64,000 nucleotides of DNA. Origin: Elmis aenea (Eukaryota; Arthropoda; Insecta; Coleoptera; Elmidae). The stretch lies in the NCBI GenBank assembly GCA_947652605.1, contig OX393579.1:45204970-45268969 (forward strand). The letters run 5' to 3'. Made by a program: the position numbers and the translations under genes. A model generated the notes under the pieces. That model did not search any database and was not told the DNA's origin. It saw only the letters and a list, made by a program, of their open reading frames with translations. Below are positions 47,416 through 59,993 of the stretch, piece after piece (the first letter of the stretch is position 1; every line of letters begins with the position of its first letter).

Positions 47416-47971
47416 AGTCTGTTTTATACTATACCATTTTTTCGTTTAAGAAAATCGTATACGATTTTTAATACAAAAATTTCGTTCAAGAATTTAGCAC
47501 GGAAAATATGAACCATTTACATTGTACTATTTTTTGGTACAAAAACTCCAATATATTTTGGTTACTTTTTAGTAACTTTTATCATATTTTGCTGGCACCT
47601 TGAGTAACCATGCCAAATGTTCAATTTGATCACGAACAGAAAGCGAATCATTTTCAAATTTAACGTATATTTAACGCTTGTTCCATTCTACATATTTATT
47701 CCTACAAAATAAATTGTGAGGGATTATAACGGTAATAAGTAGTATTTAACATCGTTTGATTGTTTCAGTTAACCTAACCCACAAATGGCATGCAGTCAGA
47801 TACAGTTACAGTAGAATACGCATGCGTCCATGCTAAAATTGGACGCATTTAGGGCAGGTAGTAATTTCGTACGAATTTTTCGTTCAAGATTTTTAATTTC
47901 TGATTGACACCGTACTAGAAAATCGTATACGATTTTCTTAAACGAAAATATAGTATAATATAAAACAGACT
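47416..47971. mobile_element. MITE with TTA target duplication, PIF/Harbinger-like
   Basis: 556 bp. The ends AGTCTGTTTTATACTATACC and AGTCTGTTTTATATTATACT in inverse continue into a perfect AAGAAAATCGTATACGATTT block. TTA flanks both ends (47413-47415, 47972-47974). A 3-bp TTA/TAA duplication is the PIF/Harbinger pattern. No coding. Confidence 0.82.
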
Positions 47972-47999
47972 TTAGCAAAAGCGCGTTGTAACTAATGAT

Positions 48000-49187
48000 A
48001 AACAAAAATGCGATTGCAGTACAGCTCATATTTAGCCCTTGTGTTTAAAGTTGGTAATCATGTTTGCTCCCCAAAGAGATAAAGCATGGTATTAATATTT
48101 GACCCCTGTGAGTTACAAAATCAAACAAATCCCCAAAGTATGGACACTAATGCGATACCAAGTTTACATAATGCTCATGTTTTTGCCAATCGGTGAATGG
48201 AAAATAAGTAATGAATTGGCACAACTTTCAGAAATTCATGCGCGAATTTATTATTATAAAATTTATTTATTTTGTTTTCCAATGATATTATCACGCAAAA
48301 TAGTTCGGTTATTACGAAAACGAAACTTTGAAATGGCGCCGGTAAACAAGTTTATTACATCAAAATATACCTGAAATAACCGAATTGCCAATAAATGTCG
48401 ATAGCATTTAGATAAACCTGCAATATATTATAAAATATTATGAATGTTCGGTAAAAACAAGTCATATATTAATCACGTTCTTCTTCCATGTCTAAATCAA
48501 AATAACTGTGCCACAAATACATTTAAATTTGATTTATTAGATTGAACCATGGACATTTTTGTAAGCATGTTTAATCGGACGTGATATAACCTGGTTACCA
48601 GGCGGTAAGTCGGAAGACTATATTTAAATTGCTTTACGATCGCAATAGATATATTTTCCTCCATTTTTTCTGAGCATTATACGAAGATTAATGTTAGTAC
48701 AACAGTTTGTGTTACTTAGCATGTTCGGTATTTTTCATATGCATTCATTCGGTTCAAAGCCAATTTGATTGACGAGTTTATACCGTGTTGGGTCGTTGCA
48801 AAATCATTAATTTTTATTTTTTTTGTTTGTTATTAATGTTTATTATATATTGATGGGAAAATAGCCAAGAATTCGCTAGGGTTCACCAGCCAAATTTAAT
48901 GAGATGTGTAGCAGCACCGAGTTACCAAGTAAAAAGTACGATGGCAATTTGTCTAAAGCAAAACTTGGAAAAATTACTTCTAGCTTGAGTGAATTTGATA
49001 AAATAATGTTGTTGAATTTTAAATTTAAAGTTATCTAATAGTTAGCACCTGATTAAACTAAATAGATTGCTTAAGTTATTAGATAACATACATACAAAAA
49101 TATTTTAATTTCGTATCGCATTGATTTATTAAAAATTAATTATCGTTTAGAAACAAATTTTGGCAAAGGTTTTTGTTATTTTACTGT
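48000..49187. other. AT-rich sequence, nothing recognised
   Basis: No element ends or conserved coding. The 48099-48374 open frame has no family resemblance. Confidence 0.4.
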
Positions 49188-49206
49188 ACAGGGTGAGAAT
49201 ATTCTA

Positions 49207-50146
49207 AAGGGTCTTTCAATAAGGACGCTCGATTTTAAAATGTAAATAAATCAAGTTGTGTGTGAGATTTCCACTCAATTTTTTTTTTATTTGAAAGTAT
49301 ATTTTATGGCATTAAGTGTGGAATATAACGTCGTTCAAATGTCCACCGCGGCTTTGCTTGGTGGCACGTATTCGGGAGGTCCAATTTTCATTGACTTTGT
49401 CGCATAAATCTGGCTTAATTTGCTGGATGGCGTTTGTTGTATTGACTTTGCGGGCGTCTATTGTTTGCGGTTTATTCGCAAACACTTGCGATTTAAGATA
49501 GCCCCAAAAGAAGAAGTCTAAAGGCACTAAATCGCACGATCTCGGTGGCCAGTTCACGTCACCGCCGCGCGAGATAACCGTGCCCTTAAATCGCTCGTTC
49601 AGAATGTCCCTCGTGGCATGTGCTGTGTGGCACGTAGCGCCGTCCTGTTGGAACCACATGTTATCGGTATTCATATCATCCAGTTTAGGCCACAAGAAGT
49701 TGCTTATCATCGATCTGTAGCGCTTGCCGTTGACGGTTATGGCATTGCCAGTTTCGTTTTGGAAGAAGTACGGACCCATGATTCCACCAGACCAAAATCC
49801 GACCAAACAGTGACTTTCTCGGGATGCATTTGGTGCTGGTGTATCTGGTATGAAATGGTATCGCCCCAAATCCGACAATTTTGCTTGTTCACCTATCGAA
49901 TAGTCGACTCGGCAGGACGGTTGTGGCGAGGATAAAAATCACGTATTGCTCGGAACGTTTTTCGAACGCAGCTGAAACTTTGATAATAAAATTTGATGAT
50001 TTGCAGACGTTGTTTAACGCTATAACCTTCCATGGTAATTTGCCGTACACTACTAAACAATTGACAACAAATTTGACAGATGTTACTTTAAAAACATGGC
50101 TGCTATAACCTGACAAAGTTCGAGCGTCCCTGTTGAAAGACCCTTT
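49207..50146 (-). mobile_element. rosa-like (DD41D) mariner-superfamily element, internally deleted
   Basis: The ends AAGGGTCTTTCAATAAGGAC and, inverse, AAGGGTCTTTCAACAGGGAC are each followed by GCTCG. It is inserted at TA in a 25928-family relic: the flanks rejoin as in the intact family (CTA-CATG). The gene lies on the minus strand. Confidence 0.9.
49312..50033 (-). pseudogene. rosa-like DD41D transposase with internal deletion and frameshift
   Basis: The start codon at 50033 gives MEGYSVKQRLQIIKFYYQSF and RKTFRAIRDFYPRHNRPAES, the family's first HTH. At 49894 an in-frame TAG marks a deletion that jumps to VNKQNCRIWG, beyond the first catalytic Asp. A frameshift near 49800 leads into the last frame: FWSGGIMGPYFFQNETG, MWFQQDGATCHTAHAT, WPPRSCDLVPLDFFFWGYLK, and a C terminus ending GGHLNDVIFHT. 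There are 41 residues between the second and third Asp, the DD41D (rosa) spacing. The lost first Asp makes it inactive; the usual SPDL motif is SCDL here. Confidence 0.87.
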
Positions 50147-50489
50147 ATATACATGATGTGTTGCATAGGTAACTTTGTTATTATTACAAGAGTTCCATGG
50201 TTGAAATTAGCAAAGTTGGGCAAAATTTCAAGACTAATTTAATGCCATTTTGACATCTGTCCCACACCTTCAACTGTTTGAAATATTTTGAAAATACTAA
50301 AAACAGACAATTTTTCAGTGGTAAATAATTTCATGGCAACGTATGTTAAAACCAAAATGTGAAATGATTGCTTTAGATATTTTTACATAGAATTAGAAAA
50401 GAATATCTAAAAAGTCATAGCACACTTGATTTTTGAGATATAAGCCAAACTTGCCTTTTTCTTATAGGCAATTATAGTTGGCTATGGGT

Positions 50490-50970
50490 TTATTAAAAAA
50501 AATTTTTTTCACGTTTAATTAATGTATCGGTTGTTAGGTTTATCTTTAAAAATAAGTAAGTTATTACAATATTTTTGTTTTTGTTAAGTTTAATCTAAAT
50601 GGCCATTGAAAAAAAATTACATAAATAAACTAGCTGTACTTTAAACGCAAAAAAAAACTCAAAACTTATATTTTTAAATTTCATAGTAATGTATGATATA
50701 TCACTATAAACTATTATTATTAAATCTAAATTATAACTTGCATTCAAACTGTAGCCCTGTCTCTTTAACCAATACAAAGTTCAGATCTGCACTTAGTAGA
50801 TAGGTAATAATATTTGCTAAGCATTTTTTCTTTATTTAATGAACTGTCCTTTAAAAACCCAATCTTAATTCAGCAATTGTATTCAACTGTCTTTTTAAGA
50901 ATTAGCTGTTTTAAGGACAACTTATCAAAAAATATGTATGTATATGCTTAGGAAAACATAATCTATCTAT
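50490..50970. other. AT-rich sequence, nothing recognised
   Basis: No supported feature. Confidence 0.4.
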
Positions 50971-50973
50971 ATA

Positions 50974-51540
50974 CAGGGTTCTCGTTTTTCGCGGGCCACT
51001 ATGGGGATCTCGTAAACGGTAAGAGTTACGACTTCGGTTAAATTGGGGCAAAGTTGTATATTCAGGTGCTTAATAATTTGATGCAAACAGAACTTATTTA
51101 GCTCTTTTAGTTTTTGAGATATAGGAAAAAAAGTAAAAAAGTGGATTTTTATTTTTTGCCCGTAACTTTTTCATTTGATGTCGAATTTCATTTTTGTAAA
51201 AATATTTTTATGGTCACTTTTTGCATTTGGAGAACATTATATCAAATACCAATACGGTTTATGCCTAGTAAAAAAACATTATTTCGCTGTTTACTGCTTG
51301 TGTTCCAATATTTTAAAACTGTACCTGTAGGAGAAATACTTTGGGGTAGTAGATTTATATTTAGTACGTATTACATGGTGTCTTCTCTGTCAATAACAAA
51401 CATTTACCAAGTAAAAACCCCATATATATCCGGTAAAAGTTTGTTTATCACGTCTAGGCCGGTATTTATAGAAACCAAACATATAAAAATGCCATTTGAC
51501 ACAGGAAACATGCCCTAAATCAGTTCCTAAAAGTGTGAAA
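50974..51540 (+). repeat. CAGGG-ended repeat terminus, other end not found
   Basis: TATACAGGGTTCTCGTTTTT near 50970 has the usual left end of TA-target elements in this window, followed by typical repeat text (TTTGAGATATAGGAAAAA). A 134-codon open frame at 51114-51518 has no recognisable domain and is probably chance. No inverted partner was found. Confidence 0.45.
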
Positions 51541-51549
51541 TATTTATTT

Positions 51550-53515
51550 TCGAAACCCGCTTTCTCATAACTACATAAACACGAAATAAAATAATTATGT
51601 AATCAAAACCAGATGCTATTTTTGATTACAACCACCACAGGAAGAAAAATATTAAAATTTTACGCCGCCATAAAGGAATATTTTTAACGATTTGACTGAT
51701 GCCTAAGCTACAAGCTTAAAAAGTGTAATATTTTATTTGTTAACGAGCGTTGTCACCTGCTGGAACTTGAATAATTACGGTTTTCTCTGCAGGTAATCCC
51801 ATTTAATCATACAGTGAAACTGTTTGGTAAAGTTTGGAAATAAAAAAAAATACGTGGTGTATTGTGGTGCAACACGGATCTCGAAGTAAGTCGGAGAAAG
51901 TTGTGCCCTCTTTTAAGAGTCACTTGTACGTCTTCACCTAGCTATGAGGACGGTAATATCCGGCAACATGCTGTGACTGAAAGTAAAACGATATGCGGCA
52001 CACGCTATGCGTACTATTTAAATACAAATATACATCAATTCGAATGATTTACAAATATAAACAGTGATTTACATTTTAGAGCAAGGTGCAGTCGCTTATC
52101 TACATCAACTTTCACAGTTGATGAAACAAATAAAATGCATGTCATTCGTCACTTTTTGTAGAAGATCATGAAACTTGTTCTCGAAACTGCAGTCGCTAAA
52201 TGGTTTTAGCGTAAAAAAGTATAATAAATGTTGAACTGATTTTCTATATGTATAGATTTGTAGCTGGTTTCACAAATATGGCATGTGCATTATCGTTTCT
52301 CTTCATTGGACGTAAATACCGGATCTATGGAGTTTTTACTTGGTAAATGTTTTGTTATTGATGATAAAAATACTCTGTAATGAGTATTTAATAAAAATCT
52401 ACAATCCTGCAGTAAAAGTCTCAAATATGCAGTTTAAAATGTTATCAGTAGTAATATAAGAAAATTGATCAGTAAATTATGTAATATGAGTAGGTAACCT
52501 ATACAATGTATTTGAATGTAAGTTTATTCAAGTATTTTGCATTATTAATATTTATAAAATACGTAAGTAATTAGTAAATTCATTAGTACATTTTGAAATG
52601 CAAGTATCGGTAATTTATACAACGCTTTTGATATAAAAGCCTATTCATGTTGTAAATCATTGTCATTAGTATGAGTGAAGTCTCGGATGTTTTACTTTGT
52701 TTTAAATTTTTAAAATATTTGTGGTAAATTGGTGGTATACAGGAAAGCAAATCCATCATTTCTTTATATTTTGCTGTAGATGTATAAAGGAACCATTTCT
52801 ATTTGTTAATAATGTTTAGGTCTTCCTCTTCTTGGTAACAAATAAAAAAAACAGTGCAAGTAAAATGTTTGAAGATAAAATACCATAAATGTTTGTAATC
52901 GTAAACAGCTTTAACTCATCAAATTAACTTAGGTCACTTTCAAAATAAACCGCTTATATTCGAAATCAACAAGTTAAAAGGTTCCAAGCGGAATCTGCAT
53001 CCTTACTTAAAATGCATGATTTTTGCTAGTAAGATTTAACGGAATGTGAAAATGTATATTGTATAGTATGTAGAAAATATAAAGTTAAAGTATATTTCAA
53101 GTTAATATAAGTTTTTATTTAATATCTTTTTTATTTATAACATTTAGTAAATTATCCACTTGAATTCATTGTTTTTTCTTTTTAAACAATTACAGCAGGA
53201 TCTTATTTAATTCAAATGCATAGATTTTTAGTACTAAAACAAATTTAAAACAGCACTTGCTATATTTTCATATTTTTAGATAAAGATCGTGTGTCTAATT
53301 TAACCTAATCACGTTGTGTTTTTGCACCTTACGGGTGTTAAACTTAATAAAATGGTTAAATGTTAATGTGTTAACGATTTGGTAAATTTAATATGGCGAT
53401 GGTTCGCCAGTCTAAAATATGCTGTCCGTGAGCATCAAACCCAATCGTCATCGTTTATATTTTAGTTGAGACGCAAATATTGTTATCGTATTTATAGAGG
53501 GTTGTGGTGAATAGA
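51550..53515. other. AT-rich sequence, nothing recognised
   Basis: No coding, element ends or regulatory site supported in this ~2 kb. Confidence 0.4.
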
Positions 53516-53690
53516 AAAAAAAATGATTTTTTGACGACAAAAAAAAAATTGTAAAACCGGTTTTAACCGTTATTATTTCGGTTCACGAAAACGAAAAAAG
53601 AATATTTTCGATTAGAACGAAAAGAACGAAAACGATATATTTCGTTTTCGTTCCGAACAGAAACAAACGGATTTTTTTTTTTGTTTTTAG
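53516..53690. repeat. Low-complexity GAAAACG/CGTTTTCG block
   Basis: Runs of ACCGGTTTTAACCG, AAAACGAAAAAAG, AAGAACGAAAACG and TTTCGTTTTCGTTCC. Style recalls the GAACCG blocks at 24767 but in a different word. Unclassified. Confidence 0.6.
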
Positions 53691-53816
53691 TCCCTGTTCT
53701 AAACTGCAATTTACCTAACTTAATTCCTTAAATCTTGCATTAATTTAATATAAAGAATGTTACCCATATCTTATAAGTTATTATTTACTTTAGTTTATTT
53801 TTGTAAATTTAATCTA

Positions 53817-53836
53817 TACAATCAATCAATCAATCT
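53817..53836 (+). repeat. (AATC)n microsatellite
   Basis: ACAATCAATCAATCAATC. Adjacent A-rich tracts near 53945-53970 could mark a degraded LINE 3' end, but no coding supports this. Confidence 0.7.
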
Positions 53837-54948
53837 ATACATATACATGTTAATTGAGCGTGGAGTCGCCATGAGGTAACCCATAGATCATAGCACTGTA
53901 CACTACCATTACTTAATGTCCCAGGATAGTATGTAAGGAAATGTGATAAAAAAATAAATAAAAAAAGTGGAAGTAGTCAAAAAATTAAGTTTACCCGAGA
54001 CCATGTCCGAATTATGATTTATTACGATTTTAAAAACGGTTTAAGCACTTGGTAGTGCAAGGAAAGTTTAGATTTAGCTTTCAGTAAACAAGCGCCTTCC
54101 TTGTCTGCAATTTACAACTCAAATAGAACAATTGTCGCTTGTGTATTTACCTACATCTTTAGATGTTTTATTACTACGTCGTTAAACGGCGCCGAAAAAC
54201 CTCTCTGGTGGCATTAAAAATAAATTTTTACATTTAAAAATAAGAATACGGCTCCCTATTTTTGTTTACAAAATAACGTGCGTTTTTGATGAAATTTTTT
54301 ATAACGATAATGTTTCAAATTTTGATTAATTTCATGTTGACAAATTTAGCTTGCAAATGTTCGTTGCAGTAATTTATTTTTCAGAGGCTCGTGTTTTTCT
54401 ATTGGGATTTTGCCAAACACTCCTGACCAATTTTCGCATTAAAAACATTTATCGGGACGCTTGTTGATATTTGGTCGTTCATTACGACGTGCTAAACCTT
54501 AATGATTATATTTATACGTGATTCAATTTAATTTTCGCCGCGTTTTTTCTAGCAATAAATTTATTACGGATGTAATGACTGGTTGTCGTTCTGCTTAAGG
54601 CACCGCAAGTGCGTGTGTATGTTTTTACAATTTATCCATTTCAAACGCAGCGGACTTAATTTTATAGCTAGTTCATAGAATGTATTGCAAAAGTACTTTA
54701 CCAAGAATTTATTTTTATCCATTTCGCTACATCTTATTTTATGCGTTTTTTACATGGCATCTGTTTGCCTTGAAGAAAAACAGTTCGAGATAAAAGAATG
54801 ATTAAATTAGCAAAAGAGTATGGTAAGTGCTTGGAAAGAATCTAAGCTGGAAATAAACAGTTTAGTTCCTGAAATTTTCTATTAAAACTGAAAAACTTCA
54901 AGTTTAAACCTTTTGCTATGACAGGCACACCGCGAAACTCTGTACATA

Positions 54949-55790
54949 GGGTAAGTCCGGGATAGATGCCCCACCTTTTTAGATGCTAATATTTTCTGGA
55001 CAAAGGAGTAAAAACTATGGTTGTAACTACGTTGTATGACAACTCTATGTATATTATTTTATTTAAACATGAAAATTTACACTGTTATAAACTTATATGG
55101 CTCGAAAAATTAAAAACTTAAAATATGAGCATTTGCCATCTTCACCAAACTGTCGGGCAAAGATGCCCCACTAGTATAGGTATAGATGCCCCTACGAAAA
55201 TATTATGTAATTACAAATTAGTAAACAGAAACTAAACATATTAACAATTAAGTACTTATTTCTTTTTTAATGTCAGTATTCTTCCACAGAAATTACAAAG
55301 ATTTTCATATTTAGAACAGCCTTCACAGGACCATTTGTTGCAATGCATGCACTGAACCCACTCATCATTCCATTTTGTGTTTGTGTATATTTCTCCACAC
55401 CCAACATATGTAGGGCATCTTCCCCGATCGTCCGGTACAGATGCCCCAGCCAAATATCAAACTTAAATTTTGCGCCAGAATATGTACTTTGGCACGAACA
55501 CTAACCTATTGTATGCCTAAATGTATTGCACTACAAAAACAATGATAAAAGTACTTTATCATGATATGCGTGTACAAGCAAACCATAGTGATAAATTTTG
55601 TGAAGCTCTAGAAATGAATTTTTGCAAATAACTTGCACGAATAAGGTTCTTTTTTTAAAAATTAGCTCTGCACACAATCACTTACGCAATACAAACCAAC
55701 CCTTAAAAAGCCAGCGCAACCTGTCCGTTAATAACGAAATTATTTTGATGGGGCATCTTCGCCGTTGGGGCATCTATCCCGGACTTACCT
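54949..55790 (-). mobile_element. pogo-like element, 842 bp, keeping the transposase C terminus
   Basis: The ends GGGTAAGTCCGGGATAGATG and AGGTAAGTCCGGGATAGATG (inverse), each continuing CCCCA, are flanked by TA (54947-54948, 55791-55792). The word GATGCCCC recurs internally in both orientations (near 55161, 55186, 55415, 55440, 55750). Carries a Cys-rich coding remnant on the minus strand. Confidence 0.9.
55256..55453 (-). pseudogene. Cys-rich C-terminal fragment of a pogo/jerky-type transposase
   Basis: 65 codons: a PDDRGRCPTYVGCGEIY stretch, then DEWVQCMHCNKWSCEGCSKY and NLCNFCGRILTLKKK. The C-x2-C ... W-x-x-C-x2-C-x-x-W-x3-C pattern is the PHD-like zinc finger found at the C terminus of several insect pogo/jerky-like transposases. 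The HTH and DDE domains are absent, so this is an internal-deletion derivative. The Met at the start is probably not the real start. Confidence 0.7.
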
Positions 55791-55794
55791 TATA

Positions 55795-57060
55795 TTCTTT
55801 ACTTGCGGTTTTAATATATTGCCACATATTGCACACGTCTTCAGGTAAAAATTCTTAAAATTTATTAAATAAAAGCGTCACAAAACTAATATTCCTACAC
55901 CTAGGGATAAAATGCAAACCATAAAATAAACCCAAAGCATTGTGTTTATGTAAAACGAGTGGTTTTTGAAGCAAATAAGCAAAATTTTATAAATTAGCAG
56001 TCATTGAAATATTAACGATCATGGATTGTTTACACGAATTATCAAAATTCCAAAGGAGGGCATATGTTTGATTATATTAGCGTAGGTAATCGCGGCGTTT
56101 CGCATCCAGGAACACAACTTAATTTTGCCATTATTTACTACTACTATTTTATTCAAACAAATTTAAGAAAACAGGATTTTTACACTACAATATATTTACG
56201 TTCGCAAAATAAACGTTTTCGGTGCTCAAACGTTCGACAAACGTATTAAGACAAATAATAAATACGGTAAAATGTAATTTAGAGGTTCACAGGACGTAGC
56301 GGAATTTTTAGACTGTACTGCTATTTTTATTATTAATCGTAAACAACAACCCTTTTGATATTAGTTTGCAAACCATTTTACGTCTAAAAAAACGATTTAT
56401 GCTCTGTTTAACCATTACCTAGTTAAAAATATATTTCGGCCACCATGGGAGAGTGAGCACACCGGCGCGTCGTTTCGTTCAGTGGGGATGTTTTAGTAGA
56501 GACGGCGTTTCGTTCAGCGGCGTGTTCTAGCTAAAAAATCGCCTCGTTTGGCGGAAACGTAGCGGATAGGACCGTCTTAGCGAAGTGTTAACTTTAACGA
56601 TTTTTTTATTGTCATATTATCAACAATAAATATTGTTTATTAGAAAACTGTGGATTAAGCAAAGGCTTTAATAGCATGGCGTTATTAAAATTGACCAGCC
56701 TCCTTAGTTTTTGAAATGCGATAGACAACTTTCTTTGTAGACGTTTCCATTTTATGGTTTTATATCACATCAGTTGGAAAATTTTGAAGTGAATTTGATA
56801 ATTATTATAATTAAATAAAATGCAGTTAAACAAAGAATACTGATTTGATCGTATTACCGGTAGGGATATTCGCGTTGCTGACGAAGTTAAAGAAAAAACG
56901 AATAGCATATTATTGACTCAAATTAGAGAAATTTAAAAGTAAAAACACAAATTGAATATCTAAACCCGTTTTCGAGATATAGCCCAAAGACAAAATCTGG
57001 ATATCGTTCAAATGGACTCTTTATTTGTTTTTTAATACAACAAAACCACGTAACTAACAT
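55795..57060. other. Sequence with no recognised element
   Basis: A less AT-rich patch at 56440-56580 contains repeated GGCGTTTCGTTCAG-like words (56469, 56500). No gene supported. Confidence 0.35.
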
Positions 57061-57065
57061 CTATA

Positions 57066-57510
57066 CGGGGTGTTTCTTAAATATTGCGAAGAAATTCAGG
57101 AGGTGATTCCTTATCAAAAATATAGGGGGGTCTTTCATATAAAATTTTTTCCTTAGACGTCTCCTTTTGGTGTTACACCCCCCAACAGCGGGTAAAATTA
57201 GGTTTTTATTTTATTTCTCAAATTGGATATATGTATAAGAATGATATTTGGTAGATGTTTTGTACTTATTAAACGGTTTTCATAGTAATATATTCAATCA
57301 TCTCCCACCTCACAGGGGGCTAAAAAGTACGACCCCTGTTGGTTTTTTATCACAATTTTGGTGGGTTGAAATTTTGCAATTTGGTGGTTACCATGGTTTG
57401 TTTATGTTCATATTGGATGGAACTGTTTTATAATGGAATATTTAATGATGCATGTTTAATTATTTTATTTTTTACTCAAAAACTGTAGGTAGAAAAAATT
57501 CTAAATAAAC
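57066..57510 (-). mobile_element. Second copy of the 13877-15888 host element, uninterrupted
   Basis: Begins CGGGGTGTTTCTTAAATATT next to TA and matches 15888 back toward 13877, including ATGATATTTGGTAGATGTTT, TGATTGAATATAT-like text and CCCCTGTTGGTTTTTTATC. At 57263-57264 it has the single TA where the other copy holds the pogo-like insert. The far end is truncated. Confidence 0.88.
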
Positions 57511-57534
57511 CAAGTAAAAAAAATAATAATTAAA

Positions 57535-57657
57535 ATTGAACTTTTTTGTCTTAAAATTAGTTATAGACCATGCACCAACTTTTTTCAAGAATAAAAGTTT
57601 AAAAAAAATGTATATCTAATAAAAAACTTTTTGTTGCATTTTTTTTTTAATGACGCT
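57535..57657 (-). repeat. Inverted fragment of the 41904 array unit
   Basis: On the minus strand it reads ACAGCGTCATT, then a CAACAAAAAG block, AAAAAGTTGGTGCATGGTCT and AACTAATTTTAAGAC, the same order as the units at 41904-43047. Confidence 0.75.
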
Positions 57658-57664
57658 GTATGGA

Positions 57665-58730
57665 AGATATAATGTAGGGAGAAAAATGAATAAATTAATT
57701 TTAAATGCGAAAAATAGTGTAGTTTTTTAATAAGAAATAAAAAAAAATAACAAACCAAAAATTCGTGATTTTTTTGATTTTTTAAATTTAAATCAATGAT
57801 AATGATTGAATAAAAATCAAATTTTGCCCAACCCTGTTAAACACAGTGCGAGGGAATTTCCTAAAATAGAGTGTTGTCGATTTCGAATAAAATCGAATGT
57901 TTTTGATGAGCAATATTACATGTATTTAGCATAAACACACAAAAAAGCATTATTTATAGTTTAGAATATCAAACATAAATGCAGTAAAAAAATAATTTTA
58001 TGCATAATTAAGATAACCATAGTAATAAACATATATTTTAAAAACACTGCATCGCAACCTGAAGCTTTAAATATCTAACACTATGCAAATTTATAGTAAT
58101 TATGGCTCATCCTACATATTTAACAACTTTTTAAGCTATTATGATAATAAGAAAATCTCATACACCAGTGGGTTAATGAACTTGACCAGGTCGCCTACAT
58201 TTTTGCCGTCTTAACCGATTACCATTTTTTAAAACATGCAAATAGTCGATGTTTCCTGATTAAATATATTTGCTAAGGTCGATTGACTGACGTAATGTAG
58301 CGTACCTTCGCAGACCATCGTAAATACTGAACTACTAGTCGAGATAAATATAGAGTGACAGTATCTTGGCGCCATATAATGATGTAGCAAATTAGAAAAA
58401 CACTGTATTTGTAAGATGAATTTGCTGTTTAATATAACGCTTAAGTGTTAATGTTTTAAATTGACATTCGCAGCCGACAGAAAACACATATGTTTTATAA
58501 ATAGATTTTTTTGCCGTCAATTTTAGAGATGATTGAAGCATGCAAAATTTTTTATGGAGAGTAACTGCCGAATATTAATCTAGCTGGAGTCATAACTTAA
58601 ATCTAAATATACGTTAACGGTTTGTTCTAACACAAATTGGTCTTAAATAAAGTTGTTGGGTTCGTAAACACGCAAAATTTTGTCACATAAGGTGACTTAA
58701 AGGCTAATATACATTTAGACTTATACTAAC
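57665..58730. other. AT-rich sequence, nothing recognised
   Basis: No supported feature. Confidence 0.4.
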
Positions 58731-58731
58731 C

Positions 58732-59418
58732 AGGGAAGGTCACGATATGTTGTCGTTAGAATCTGATTGAGGCTGTGTTTATTGCATTAAGAACATCAAA
58801 ACTAAATGTTTTGCAGAATTATACGTGCCACTTGCCATTTCCTTCAGAAAAATAGGGTAAAAACTGAAAAGTTGAATAATAAAAGTAATTTTTGCGATCG
58901 CGTTGGTCATGAAACCGTCAGAGATAATATCAAAATTCTTCTATTAACCAATTCGCGCATCCTTTGCAAGTAAAATGGTGCAAAGTTTTTGAAAAAATCT
59001 TAAACGGTTCCGGAGAAAAACGTCAAAAACAAAATCCCTGCAAAAGTGCTATGCTTTAAGAAGTTGTATAACTAAATCTAAGCGACTTGCATAGGCTTTT
59101 AACATAAGGGAAACCGTTTTTACATGGACCTCTCCGAAACCGTTTAAGATTATTTTTTTAAAATTTGCACCATTTTACTTGCAAAGGATGCGCGAATTGG
59201 TAAATAAAAAAAAAAATATTTTATCTCCGGCGGTTTCATAGCCAACGCGATCGCAAAAATTATTTTTATTATTCAACTTTTCAGTTTTTTTCAAGTATTT
59301 TTCCGAAGGAAGTGGCAAGTGGCACGTATAACTCTGCAGAACATTTAGTTTTGATGTTCTTGATGCAATAAACACAGCCTTGATCAGATTCTAGCGACAA
59401 CATATCGTGACCCTCCCT
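58732..59418. repeat. Palindromic MITE, ~290-bp arms
   Basis: Arms 58732-59025 and 59130-59418 pair through AAGGTCACGATATGTTGTCG, TTTTGCGATCGCGTTGG and TTGCAAGTAAAATGGTGC. The spacer is about 105 bp. The target duplication is not clear. No coding. Confidence 0.87.
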
Positions 59419-59424
59419 CGTAAG

Positions 59425-59990
59425 GAAGAGATATGTACCTACGTAACTTCACCATTTTCTAGAAACCACTTTTAATTTTAAATGTCTTTAATAAAAAATA
59501 ACTCTTTTTGTGTTATTTTAATGCTGTTTTAAAATGATAAGGGTTTGAAATAAATTAGGTACTTGGAATTATTTAGTTCATATTTCGCAATAGAAACTTT
59601 AAGTTAAATAATTGACATCAAGTATTTCGCCATATTGGCTACAAAAATGATTCACACTTCTTAAAAGTATGCCAACCAACAGCACCAACGAAGTCTTAAA
59701 ATAAGTCTAATCATACGAATTTATGTCATACGAATTAATACTGGGATATTACATAGTAAACGCGACATGAAAGATTAATGAAGCACCTGTGAGAGATACC
59801 GCAAGCGAAATGTGAGTCAAGGAAATTCATTACGAAGAATCAGAAAGTGATACAATTGTTTAAAAGTATAAATAAAACGTGATTTATTTAAATACCATTT
59901 TTCTTTTAAAATGTTCAAACTATTTAAAATGTTCTGTTAATAAAGTTAGAGTTATTATTCATCATTACTGTTTATTTTAGATAACATTAT
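59425..59990. other. AT-rich sequence, nothing recognised
   Basis: No supported feature. Confidence 0.4.
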
Positions 59991-59993
59991 GAA

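Larger units (their letters stand above)
49188..50480. mobile_element. Relic of the 25928-28216 family, left inverted repeat only
   Basis: 49190-49206 (CAGGGTGAGAATATTCTA) and 50149-50480 together match 25928-26280, including AGCAAAGTTGGGCA, ATTTAATGCCATTTTGACAT and AGTTGGCTATGGGTT. The transposase and right arm are absent. The match is split by the rosa-like element at a TA. Confidence 0.87.

Noticed and set aside
51114..51518. 134-codon open frame as a gene
   Set aside because: No recognisable domain, AT-driven composition, overlaps repeat-like text after a CAGGG end; no splice or start context.
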